Shown here in pieces: positions 1-22,307 of a stretch of DNA of 64,000 bases. This DNA is from Girardinichthys multiradiatus (lineage: Eukaryota; Chordata; Actinopteri; Cyprinodontiformes; Goodeidae): NCBI RefSeq assembly GCF_021462225.1, contig NC_061818.1, positions 14,481,276 to 14,545,275 on the forward strand, read 5' to 3'. How positions within the stretch are numbered: position 1 is the stretch's first letter; each line of letters opens with the position of its first letter. The notes beneath the pieces were generated by a model. It was not told where the DNA came from. It worked only from the letters and a program-made list of their open reading frames with translations, and made no database searches. Both the position numbers and the translations under genes were made by a program.

Positions 1-954
1 AAACCTACACATTTCAATAAAATGTTTGGTCCTTGCACTACTTTTACATCATTAGTTCGCTTATTTTGAAATAAAGAGAATCGGTCGAACTTGACATCAT
101 CAATCGGTGATAGTCATTGGTTAATGAAGTGCCACTGTAACCCATTTTGGTCTGTTATGGATGTCTGATTCTGTGGCCTTTTCTAATCATCTCTTTGCTG
201 CCCTAATTAAATATATCTGTCCTTGTTGCTTATCTGCCGCACCGCTCACTACTACAGCTTACACAACATAACTGTTGATTTCACATTAGATGCAACACAT
301 AGTCAAGGATAAACTGATACAAGAGGATGACCTTTAGGAGGGTTAAGAACAGTTACAGATAAAAGCAGGACTCACGCTCCATTATTTGCTCCTCTCGGTT
401 CGTCCCTAAGATGGGCTGAAGGGGGCCCGGTACCGAAGGTGAATGTCACTATGTATCTGTTCAATTGATACTCTGTACACTGATCATTATTTCACAAGGT
501 AAATACTTTGCTGGTTTTACTGGTTGGGTCTCGGAACTGGAGAGAAACGGACCTGGTGGTGGACAGGGAGGAAAAAGAGTAAATACTCCCATTTTACAAC
601 AGGTCCATGTCAATTATAAACGACCCGAATGGGGTTAAGAGTTCAACTGTTAAGCTTTGAACCAGACGTTGGGAAACTGCATCATGCTGAAGTGGGAAAA
701 TACAAAGAAATATACAGAAAGGAATGAGAGGCTGGTCCGGAGTTAAAATCATCCATTGCCTCTGTCCCAGGAGATTACTCAAAAGCTCGTTGCAAATATT
801 ATATTACAGCAATCCAAACACAAGTGTATTATGATGTTCAAGAGGGGTTGAGACGTAGGCTGGTTTTTACGGGGGTGGGCGCTGAAAACTATTAGTCAGA
901 TCTGGCAACCCTGATTCGCTGCCTCGCCTCGGTGTCTCGCGGAGAGGAGAAACA
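1..954. other. Left-edge intergenic sequence and fam234b 5' flank
   Basis: I recognise no coding exon here. An AATAAA lies at about 17-22 on the + strand and could be the poly(A) signal of a gene to the left, but nothing else supports that. The last 100 bases before the fam234b start codon are moderately GC-rich and probably hold its promoter and 5' UTR. An open frame on the - strand at 594-782 has no family resemblance that I can see. Confidence 0.4.
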
Positions 955-13204
<12,250 letters not shown>

Positions 13205-13592
13205 TGAGCTCTGAACCGCGGGCCTGCATCATGTGGAGCCACAGAACTGGGATCCCATGGGTGAAAGGGTCTACAATTGTGAACACTTCTGCAGTAATGG
13301 GTCACAATTCATTTAAAGCTGTTCACATGCTGTTAGCTCCACTAAGAACTTTTACATTTCTGTGAAAATGTTCAGTGATACATTTCTCATAATTTATTTT
13401 GTTTTCATAATTGAAAGTCTGATTTAACATATTTCCCATTTAGTATTTATTTAACTGAAGCAGAGCAACTTTATCCCGTAGTTGAAAGAATATTATTGCT
13501 GCTGGAACATTTGAATGCGTTGACATTCTGTAAATAGATCTTCCATACTTACTGTGTTCATGTCTACCAATAATATACAGCTTCTGTCATCT
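13205..13592 (+). other. fam234b: fam234b 3' UTR
   Basis: Sequence after the TGA at 13202-13204 is AT-rich without a long frame and is probably 3' UTR. AATAAA candidates for the end of the transcript are at 13934-13939 and 14255-14260. Confidence 0.55.
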
Positions 13593-13648
13593 CCTCTAGG
13601 ATTTACTTCTCAACATCTAGTATGATGTTGAGAAGTAAATCCTAGAGG
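13593..13648. repeat. Perfect 25-bp inverted repeat, 6-nt loop
   Basis: The left arm 13593-13617 and the right arm 13624-13648 are exact reverse complements. The arm begins CCTCTAGGATTTACTTCT and ends CAACATC. The loop is TAGTAT. It lies in the probable fam234b 3' UTR, so a transcript would fold into a long perfect hairpin. Confidence 0.93.
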
Positions 13649-13933
13649 GAGTCTGTAAATATTTAATAAGACAAAGTATTTATTTTCTTCTGTTTTTCGG
13701 TCAGTTTTTTAAGGAGTGTATGATTGAGCATTGTTTTATTATATGCTGGAATAAGCTGGTATTTTACACAATGCAAGTGGAAGTAAACTAACTGCTCCCT
13801 CAGCTAAGCTTCTGTTGTCCGTGCATATTCATAGAAATAGAAGAGAAGGCTGCGTTAGCTCAGTCATATGGAAGGCCGAGGGGTGCAGTGTTCTCCTTGG
13901 AAACTAGAACAAGCTTGAGAACAGGGTTTTCTG

Positions 13934-13939
13934 AATAAA
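13934..13939 (+). terminator. fam234b: Candidate poly(A) signal of fam234b
   Basis: Canonical AATAAA about 730 bases after the stop codon. A second AATAAA at 14255-14260 is an alternative. No transcript data were available to choose between them. Confidence 0.4.
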
Positions 13940-14354
13940 AGTGGCACTAATGTTTACAAACAGATCATTTTAATCATTTCTTTTTATACATAAAAAGACG
14001 TGTTCTTTAATGCCAATAATGGAGATCATTAAAACAAAAACTGAATGAACAAAAATGCAGAGTACTAGAGTACAACCACTGGGAAACACATTGTTCTTAA
14101 AACTTACCCTTATGTACCTCTAACGATGTACCAGACTACATTTAGTTATAGTAATAAGTAAATAATTTCCTAGAGAACCAGCCAGAGCTATGGTTGGGTG
14201 GTAATATGTATTAAGGTATGCCAAACATGCCAATGACATTCTTTTGAATAATGTAATAAAGGTTTTTGGAAAGTTGTTTTTGGTCATGCAAAAATATGTT
14301 GATATTAGTTACATTTGTTTTCCGGGATATTATTTTAAGGGATACGTTGTATAA

Positions 14355-14700
14355 ATGGGCTGCACGGTGGCGCAGTTGGTAGCACTGTTGCCTTGCAGCA
14401 AGAAGGTCCTGGATTCAATTCCCAGCCAGGGGTCTTTCTGCATGGAGTTTGCATGTTCTCCCATGTGTGGGTTCTCACCACGTACTCTGGCTTCCTCCCA
14501 CAGTCCAAAGACATGCCCTAAATTGCCCTTAGGTGCATGAATGAGTGTGTGCATGGTTGTTTGTGTGTTGCCCTGCAATGGACTGGCAACCTGTCCAGGG
14601 TGTTCCCCACCTCCTGCCCATAGACAGCTGGAGATAGGCACCAGCTCCCCTGTGACCCACTATGGAATAAGCGGTAGAAAATGACTGACTGACATTGTGT
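14355..14700 (+). repeat. Dispersed fish repeat with GCACGGTGGCGCAG head
   Basis: Begins GGGCTGCACGGTGGCGCAGT and continues through TGCATGGAGTTTGCATGTTC, CTTCCTCCCACAGTCCAAAGACATG and TGGACTGGCAACCTGTCC, ending in AGCGGTAGAAAATGACTGAC. This is a high-copy teleost family. It has tRNA-promoter-like A-box and B-box stretches, which suggests a SINE-type or LINE-tail origin. The class assignment is inference. Confidence 0.75.
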
Positions 14701-15039
14701 AAATAGTTTTCTCAAACTATTGTAAAGAGGTTAATATCTGAACACTACTGATGGTCAGATGTAAAACCCAGAGGTGGGTGGTAGCCAATAAAATGTTCTC
14801 AAGTTAGAGTGCCATTATTTTAAAATATGAGTTAAGTTGAAGTAAAATGTAGCCATCAGACAAATAACCCAAGTAGGAGTGAAAAGTATTTGGGAAATGG
14901 ACAACTCAGTCAGTAAAGCAGGCTGAGCAGACAGAAAATAGCACAAGAACAAGAAAGCTTGAGTACAGAAACAAGTCTTTCTTTGCCACAAACCTTGTGG
15001 GTTGGTGTCTGCATGTTTGGTTAAAACAGTTTATTTCTG

Positions 15040-15212
15040 GGCGCGGTGCTGATGCTGTTAAGGCGCGCGACCATATGCAGAGGCTGCAGTCTTCGAAGCG
15101 GCTGTCCCGGGTTCGAGTCCAGGACCCGGCGACATTTGCCGAATGTCTAACCGTATTTCCTGTCTGCCTACTGTCAAAATAAAAAAGCCTACTAGTGCCG
15201 AAAAAATATCTT
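15040..15212 (+). repeat. tRNA-derived SINE, copy 2
   Basis: Same family as 12492-12672 and better preserved. The head runs from GGGCGCGGTGCTGATGCTGT, the B box is GGGTTCGAGTCCAGGACCCG near 15110-15130, the body contains CCGAATGTCTAACCG, and the tail contains AAAAAAGCCTACTAGTGCCG. Confidence 0.78.
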
Positions 15213-15443
15213 TGAAAAAAAAAGTATAATTCTCTCTGAAATGATCAGAGGTGGGTAAAGTAACCTAAAACTGTTCTCTAGTAATAAAAGCAAAAGGTAT
15301 TATGCAGTAAAACTACTCCTACAAGTATTTTTCTTGAGTTACTGAAGTAAATGTACTTGAAGTTTAACCTATAACAATCCACCCCAAGTAAAAACCACTT
15401 ACATGTTCTAGGTGAAAAGCAGAATGCAGTTTCCTCACACTGA

Positions 15444-15457
15444 CGCCAGGTGGCGGT
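15444..15457 (+). promoter_or_regulatory. CTCF-like motif upstream of smdt1
   Basis: CGCCAGGTGGCGGT contains the AGGTGGCGG core of vertebrate CTCF sites. It lies 72-85 bases before the smdt1 start codon. Motif match only; the same core can occur by chance. Confidence 0.35.
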
Positions 15458-15528
15458 GTTTGCGCAGTGAAATTAGAAACACTCTTTTCGAACCTCACAG
15501 CTGCCGCATCACATCTGAATCTGTGAAC

Positions 15529-16013
15529 ATGGCCTCGGCTGCCCTTGTTCGCCTGCTCAGGCTGTCAGCTGTCAGGAACGGGCGCCTCTCACCGCGGAGA
15601 CCCTTCAACGCCCCGGGGAGGACCGTGACGCCGAGCCGGAAAGCCGTGTGCACATCAAGCGGCGCCATTCTGCCCAAACCCAAGAAGGTGAGAGCAGCGT
15701 TTGTAGTTGAAAACATTGTGTGCCATTAAAAGCCCGGTTATTAAATTAAAACAAGATGGAAGAAGTCAACTATCTATCCGTGAAAGGGAAAATTGGTCTG
15801 TAATGAGGTCTGTCTCAGAGCTGCCATAACTAATTAAACTGTTTTATGGTGGGGACGTGTGGCACCGGGGAGCAGACCCCCTTTGGCCTCTTCCGGATCG
15901 CTCTGGTAGTGGTTCCCTTCTTATATGTGGGGACTCAGATCAGCAAGAGCTTTGCGGCGCTGCTGGAGGAGCACGACATATTCGTTCCGGAGGATGACGA
16001 CGACGATGACTGA
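15529..16013 (+). CDS. smdt1: SMDT1/EMRE, essential regulator of the mitochondrial calcium uniporter
   Basis: A small inner-membrane protein that bridges the MCU pore to MICU1/2 and is needed for calcium uptake in metazoan mitochondria. Coding exons are 15529-15687 (53 codons) and 15876-16013 (45 codons plus TGA), giving 98 aa. The N-terminus is rich in Arg and Ala like a matrix-targeting presequence. The mature part starts near GAILPKPKK (residues 44-52). The membrane segment at about 56-78 contains PFLYVGTQISKSF with the GxxxS packing motif (G72, S76). The C-terminus is FAALLEEHDIFVPE followed by six Asp, nearly identical to mammalian EMRE. A third, non-coding exon probably follows the donor at 16035 and starts near 16204. 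AATAAA is at 16398. It is convergent with ndufa6, as in human. Confidence 0.96.
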
Positions 16014-16397
16014 GGACTCCGTGGGATCATCAGGTAACATTGTGTTCCTTTTAAACATGTCTGCTCATGCTCGGTGTAAAGGCTACGTCGAAGTCCATTC
16101 AGTGCGCCTGGTTTTCTGTTCTTCCTTTTACAAGAGCACCAATAATGCTTATGTAAAATCTGTAGCATCTTAAATAACTTCTTGCATCTTATTTTCTCTG
16201 CAGATGTTCGTGTTTTAATCGCTACCAAGTGTCTGTACCCACCAATGTAGAGAAATGCCTTCCTGGAGGTCCTGTTGCTGTGACTCTAATTCACCTCTGC
16301 CTGCACTTGTTTCAGGGATTTTGCTGTTATTTGACAGACACAAGACTGTCGCTCCATTTTTGTATGGTACTGTATTTGCTTGCACTACAGGAGTCTT

Positions 16398-16403
16398 AAT
16401 AAA
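16398..16403 (+). terminator. smdt1: Poly(A) signal of smdt1
   Basis: AATAAA in the probable third exon, about 385 bases after the stop codon. Confidence 0.6.
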
Positions 16404-16904
16404 AAGAAAAATATATAAAATGTCAGTGGGTTCTAGTGCAAGCCTTCCTGAAATTAGAATGGAAATGAGTCGTTGAAAGTTTGTGAGTACAGTCTATTTA
16501 TATCTGGTGTACAACCTTTTCAGAACACAGTTCTGGCATCAGTGAAAATCTCACTTAAAAATGTCCTCCTGCATCAACTTTTGATGATGGATGGTTTGGA
16601 CCCACTAAGTTACAGAAGCACATCAAAGGTCCTGAATGAGGTCCTAATCTAAATTGTCTCAATTTTAATTTCCCTTAGATTCAAACCTTAGGCTTGCCAA
16701 ATCTGTTGTCTTCAGCCTATTTAGTGTCTTTACATTTTTAATACACTGCACCTAATTTTCTAGCTCATTTCAAATTAAGTTCTTGGCACTGTAAAACTCT
16801 TGCAATTTTGACAATTAAAAAGCAAGACTACATAAAAAAATAAAAGTTTGTGCTCTTAGAAACATTTAAAGCTTGTAGATGACCAGTGTCATTGTCTTCA
16901 GTGT

Positions 16905-17360
16905 ATGAGGTTACACACCAGGAAATAAACCCCTTCTCCAAAACCAACAACTTTGACCTGGTGGGATCATGCTGAGGGTATGTTTTGCAGTCAGTGGTAC
17001 TGCTCCTTCATGCAAAGTGAATGGAATAATAATAGGACTACCTACAAGTTCTTCAACTTTGTTCAACTCAACAGCTACAGTTTAGCCCAAAATTAGTAAT
17101 TCCCCTTGGCAGACTAAGAAATATTTGGTTTCAGTTAAAGACGTATATAGTCATTATTTATACCATTCTCAATAATCAATGGAAAAATCTTTATTGTCCT
17201 TAACTAATGAACCTTTGGGGTTGGAAGGCCTCATTGCCATCACACTAATCTTTAGCTCCCTCCACAGATTACCAAATTAGTTAGTGAAAAATCCATGAAC
17301 AAAATTTGGCACCCCGTTTTTGATTCACATGCAAAAAGGCCCAAAGATAACACTGATGAA
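16905..17360. mobile_element. Remnant of a second Tc1-like family
   Basis: Includes ACCTGGTGGGATCATGCTGAGG and, near 17222-17275, GGCCTCATTGCCATCACACTAATCTTTAGC with CTCCCTCCACAGATT. The latter block recurs at 47740-47800 with GGCCTCCTTGCCATCACCC, so both belong to one Tc1-like family. Heavily decayed and intergenic. Confidence 0.6.
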
Positions 17361-17657
17361 TTTCTGATCATAACTGTAGCTACAGACTAAAAACTATAAT
17401 TATTAAAAGCAGGGCGAGGTGTAGAACCTAACCTCCAGTTATTTATGCAGTATTTGTACTTCCACTGCTTTGACTGAGCACGTACTGAAAGGGGAGTTGT
17501 TTTTGTAAAATGTAAGAAATAATCTTAAAATGAACCTCATCAAGACTAAAACAAAACCAGTGTAAGCATGAGAGAGATGAAGTGTGTATTTACAATTAAG
17601 GGGAACATCTTTCATTCTGGAAACAAGCAAATATGGGTCAGAGGTCAGCTACACAGT

Positions 17658-19818
17658 TCATGGGTCGTGGCCTTTGTAGAATTTGGACAGGAAGTCGGTT
17701 GCTCGAAGTTCTTCGGTCTCTTGGAAATAACGCATCACGTGGGTCTTCTGCTTCCAGATGTGGATTGTTTCTTGCAGTTCCATTTTACCCTGCAGTGTGA
17801 ATGAGAGACAGCTCAATACACAGTGAGGGGCACGGGTACATTCCCCTCAAATATCACCAAGGGTTAGAGGAACCGCCAACTCTAGAGTCAAGACTGTAGC
17901 AATGAATGATCAGTGATGGGGTCACCTTTTACCTTAATGACCAGCATGTCTATCACACGGGGGTCGGTGACGTGCTTGTTTTTGTCAAACATCTCCCGCA
18001 CTTTGTCTCTGCCCTGGCGAGTTGTGATGTCCAGCTGAAACAACGCCACTGCAGACAGAGTCGCTTAGTTTTAATAAAAGAAACAACAGCTACAATGACC
18101 TCAATAAGTACAAGAATATCAGGATATTGTTACCAACACAATTTGGAAACAAGTCATCCTAATATTAGTAATTTCACAGGGTAAAGTTATCACATTATGT
18201 CATTTTGACATTATTTAAACAAAAGCAATAATCATGGTACTGAGAAATAATCCATGATCAATAACCATCCCTGAGTGAAAGCTACAAAAATGTTACGTGT
18301 TGTTTTTCCAGCCTATACGGTAAGGATTTACTGGTTTTGTTTAGCAAATGTGATTTTAAATTTAAGTGAAAAATACTTCATTAATTCCATTGGGAAATTA
18401 AATGTTGTTGTAGCTCATATTAATTAAATTCATTTTTAAATCGCAAAACACAACCAGAATAAATCCAAAAATATTTAGCCCAGAATTTATCAACAATATA
18501 ACGAGTAAGCCAGATAGAACATAATAGCCAATATGCATCTCATGAGCCTCACTGAGTGAACATTTAGGAGGAAAGTATTTTGCTGTGATTACAGCTGCAG
18601 GTTTTTGGGCTTTGTCTTTTCCATAAAAAAGACAAAGCCACAGCTTAGTCACATTGGATCAAAGGTTTCTGAACATCAGTTGCTATAGATTCTCAATTAT
18701 ATCGTGAGCTGACATTCCTTTCATTCCAGTGTAGATCATGTTTAGGGTTCCTGTCCTCCTGGAAGGTAAACTCCTGCCTCAAGTCTGTTTTAGCCTCTAA
18801 CAGGTTGTCTTCCAGAATGTTCCTGTAGTTAGATCCACCCATCCTCTAATCAACTCTGACCAGCATTGCTTCCCTGATGAAGAAAAGCATCGTCACAGCA
18901 TGATGCTGCCACTATGCTTCACCATGGGGACGAAGTCTCAACAGTGACATTAGGTTTTCTGCCACACAGTGTTGCAATGTATCCTCTACTTGGCCTGTAG
19001 CAACCCTTAAACATGCCGTTTAATTATTTTATTCTTGCCAGGTTTATGACTGAACAACCCATAGGTGTCCTGCTAACATACACGCTCCCACCTGGACTGT
19101 GGATCTCTGCAGCTCCTCCTGAGTTACCAAAGGTCTCTCGGATGCTTTTCCAGATTAATTCCCTTGTCCAGCTTGATAATTTAGGCTGACGCTGTCTTAG
19201 TAGGTTTGCAGCTGTGTCATACTTTTCCCATTTTTATATCATGGATTGAACAGTGCTCTGTAAGATGTTCAAAGTTTGGAATATGGTTTTAAAACAGAGA
19301 CCTGCTCTCCTACCCGACTTGTCTGCTGTGTTCCTCGGTCTTCATGATGCTGTTTGTTCACTTCTGTTCCATATCAAACTCTGCGACTTTCACACAACAG
19401 CTGCATTTACTTTTCAGATTGCAATGGATTTTATTTGGGGGAATCAGAGTAAAGGGGAGTTGACTTTCGATTTATTTTTTTGGATAAAACTATTTTAAAT
19501 CATGTATTATTTTCCTTTCACTCGCAAGCTTTAGAGAAGACCCCGTCCTGAAATGCTGAAGTTCTTGTAGAGGTTCAGTTAACCTCGACAAAAATCTTAA
19601 GCTCCACAGAGGCACGACCTTGACGCTACAGCCGCTGCTTAAACACCCCGGTTTCACCCTCCACAGCGGACTAACATACCTGTATTAGGTACCTCACGGT
19701 ACCAGGCTCGATACAGCTCCCGAACCCTGCGCTTAGCTTCGTCCAAGTCCCGACTAAAAACCGGCTTTACCACTTTAGCAGCACCGGCTGCGGTACGGGT
19801 CGCAGCCGTGGAAGCCAT
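17658..19818 (-). CDS. ndufa6: NADH:ubiquinone oxidoreductase subunit A6 (LYR protein)
   Basis: Accessory subunit of respiratory complex I on its matrix side; LYR family members bind acyl-ACP. Three coding exons: 19680-19818, 17933-18048 and 17658-17789. Phases agree and give 128 aa, the same length as the human protein. Visible features: [20 protein letters not shown] with the LYR tripeptide at residues 35-37, [41 protein letters not shown] and the C-terminal [11 protein letters not shown]. The start context GCCATGG is strong, and the two in-frame codons before it contain no Met. The gene is tail to tail with smdt1 across about 1.2 kb, the arrangement known from human 22q13.2. Confidence 0.96.
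18560..19470 (-). mobile_element. Decayed Tc1-like transposon in ndufa6 intron 1
   Basis: Reverse-oriented Tc1 remnant with GCTGTGATTACAGCTGCAGG near 18583, CATGATGCTGCCACTATG near 18898 and GCTCCTCCTGAGTTACC near 19111, ending past TTCATGATGCTGTTTGTTC near 19344. The frame is lost. A short perfect hairpin (18608-18639) lies inside it. Confidence 0.75.
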
Positions 19819-20264
19819 GGCTGTTGCTGATGTCGTTGGAGGCGTTTCCGCTTTCAGAGCGTAAACCAAAAAACGTAAGCGCCCCCCTAGTGGTAAAACA
19901 GGTTCAATACAAGACATGCCGTAATTAATGACTGTCGACAGCAGGCGAAATAAGTAGCTTTATTTGTTATTCTCCAACACTTTGCAGATTTCATGCTTAA
20001 ATAACAATATTTTTTAAAACTTTAAATACAGCAGAGAATAAAACAGGCAATAAATAACTATTTAGATACTCAAAAAGTTCACAGAAAAACTTTTATTCTC
20101 TGTATGAACTGTTACAACAGGGCTGATAAAACCAAAGAAGAAATGAATGATCATAATAAAATTTCTAATGATATGTGGAAACCAAACACAATATATCAAC
20201 ACAAAGACCTTCAATTTGTTTAAGCACCGCAGTGGAGAAGTGATGATTAGGGCTTGTTTGCAGC

Positions 20265-21262
20265 TATAGGACCTGGCTGCTGTGTAGTCACTGAGCAGGC
20301 ATGAATTCCTCCAACAAACTTTTCTAGAGTCAACTGTGAGACCATCTGTGCCACAGCTGAAGCTTTTCACAAACACAATAGGAAACCTACAACAGAATGG
20401 GTTGGTAAAGGAAACTATCAAGACGTTGTAATGGCCTTGTCAAAGTCTGGACCTCAGCTTAATTGAAATGCTACAGTAGGACTTTAAAGAGAGCTGTGAA
20501 AAAATAAAAGTCTGCAAAGCTAAACTGAAGCAATGTTATAAAGAAAACTGGACTGAAATTCCTCTACATTAAAAGTACAGAAAACAGCCACTTCAAGTTA
20601 TTGCAACTATTTGTGGTTTTCAGGGTGTGCTTAGTTTTTCCACACACAGCTTCTCTGTTTTTGGCTTTGATGTTCAATAAATAATGACACTGGAATTTAT
20701 TGTTTTTGTGCATTTGTAAAAGGCATACCCACAGCATAATGCTGCCACCACATTTCACCTTGAGGAAAGTGTGTTTTAAGGTGATTAGTGGTGTTAGTTT
20801 TCTGGAAAGTAATCTTTTGTATGTCAGCCAAAATGTTTTGATCTCATCCAAACATATCACCTTCTTCCCCATTTGTTGTTTCCCCACACAGCTTGTGGCT
20901 GTTTGACTCATGTTCTTGTCCAACCTGTAATTAAGGTGCTCTGAGAGATGTTAAAAGTTGTGGGACATTGTTTTATAACCAAACCCTGCTTTTAATTTCT
21001 CCACATCGTTATACCTGCTGTGCTCCTTTATTCCATCAAGCTATAATTCAATATTTAACCTGAGATTAAACTATCCTGAGAATTAGCTAGATTGTATTTT
21101 CTTTAGAGGTATCAGAGTAAAAGAGGCTGAATGCAAAGTCACAAATATTTTTTTAAATAAAAATCTTAAAAAGTCAAACCTTTCATCCACTTCCACAAAC
21201 CGTTTCCCAAAATGGAAAGGTGTTAAGGAGTGTGAACACTTTTGCAAGGCACTTAAAAACAA
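20265..21262 (-). mobile_element. Tc1-like remnants between ndufa6 and triobp
   Basis: A - strand Tc1 fragment occupies about 20560-21262. It keeps the [10 protein letters not shown] residues and ends near AACACTTTTGCAAGGCACT. An adjoining diverged block, 20265-20560, is read on the + strand and resembles another transposase piece (GTCAAAGTCTGGACCTCAGC). Both are broken. Confidence 0.6.
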
Positions 21263-21302
21263 CAAAAAACCCAAAGTTCATATAGGTTCGTAATGAAGTA
21301 AC

Positions 21303-21308
21303 TTTATT
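21303..21308 (-). terminator. triobp: Candidate poly(A) signal of triobp
   Basis: AATAAA on the - strand, about 1 kb downstream of the triobp stop codon. The intervening 1 kb has no other gene and is the likely 3' UTR. Confidence 0.45.
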
Positions 21309-22307
21309 GATTGCAAAAACGAGCATAATTTAGAAAAACCTTAGAGGCTTTAAATATATAAATGCTTTCAAAAGGTAGTTACTCTTTTCACAATAGTTCT
21401 TTTCAACAAGAAAAATATATATAAAAAATGGCTCATTGATGCAACACCTGCCATGTGTTGTGGTGGTGACAAACAGAGTATGACAATAAGTGATCAGTGG
21501 AATCAGGAAGCCTGGGAATTCTCCACCATGGCTTATAAACATCTGGACGTGTTGTGTGGAGAAACAATCATTCAGCTGTGTTTACAAGTCAATTATACTT
21601 CGAAGAAGCCAGAACCTGTTCTTCGACATCCAGATCACACTTCCACATCGAGTCTGCAAGACATTTGAAACGGTTCCGTTTTATCAGAATCCCAAAGTAT
21701 TTTTCATAAATTTGCATTTATAAAAAAACAAAAACACAGGTACAACCGTTTGCAGATGCAATAAGAATAATAACAGTAAATACAAAGCTCCAATTTCTTG
21801 AGAAAGTGTGATACTTTAACAAAATCAACAGAAAACCTGTATAAAGAAAGTCTTCTGACCCCCGCTTCAAAATGAAGTTCAGACAGTAGAAACTTGATCT
21901 ACAAGGCCTGATACTAAAAACTCAAATATTCCAGTTTTAAGACCAAAAGAATATCATTACAAGCTTGAACTCTCAAAAGCAAAACAAAAAGTAAAAAGTG
22001 CACTTTAACATACAATGTAAGGCCCAGTGTAATGAAACTGACAAATGGCTTGTTGGCAAATTGGCTGAAAGACCTGTTACAGTTCTGACCCAGCAGTAAA
22101 AGGTCCTATACAAGTATTTCCTTTTGATCCAGTCATCATACAGACTGAAAACCAAACCTCTGGGAACAAAGAAAGGTTGAAAAAAAAAAAGACACCTGCT
22201 TTTCCAAATCTCTATGCCTTAATAACGGTTTAGCCCCAAGCACTTCCCCTGCCTCAACGTCAGCCCATGCCCATCCTTGTCCATGCCACAGCAGCAGCAG
22301 CAGTGGG

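Noticed and set aside
594..782. 62-codon - strand frame near the left edge
   Set aside because: No family resemblance, no splice signals that extend it.
15060..15140. Possible tRNA gene
   Set aside because: Same SINE family as above with a decayed cloverleaf.
19871..19895. CTCF site near the ndufa6 start
   Set aside because: The reverse strand reads CCACTAGGGGGGCGC, with one extra G compared with the core, so the match is imperfect.
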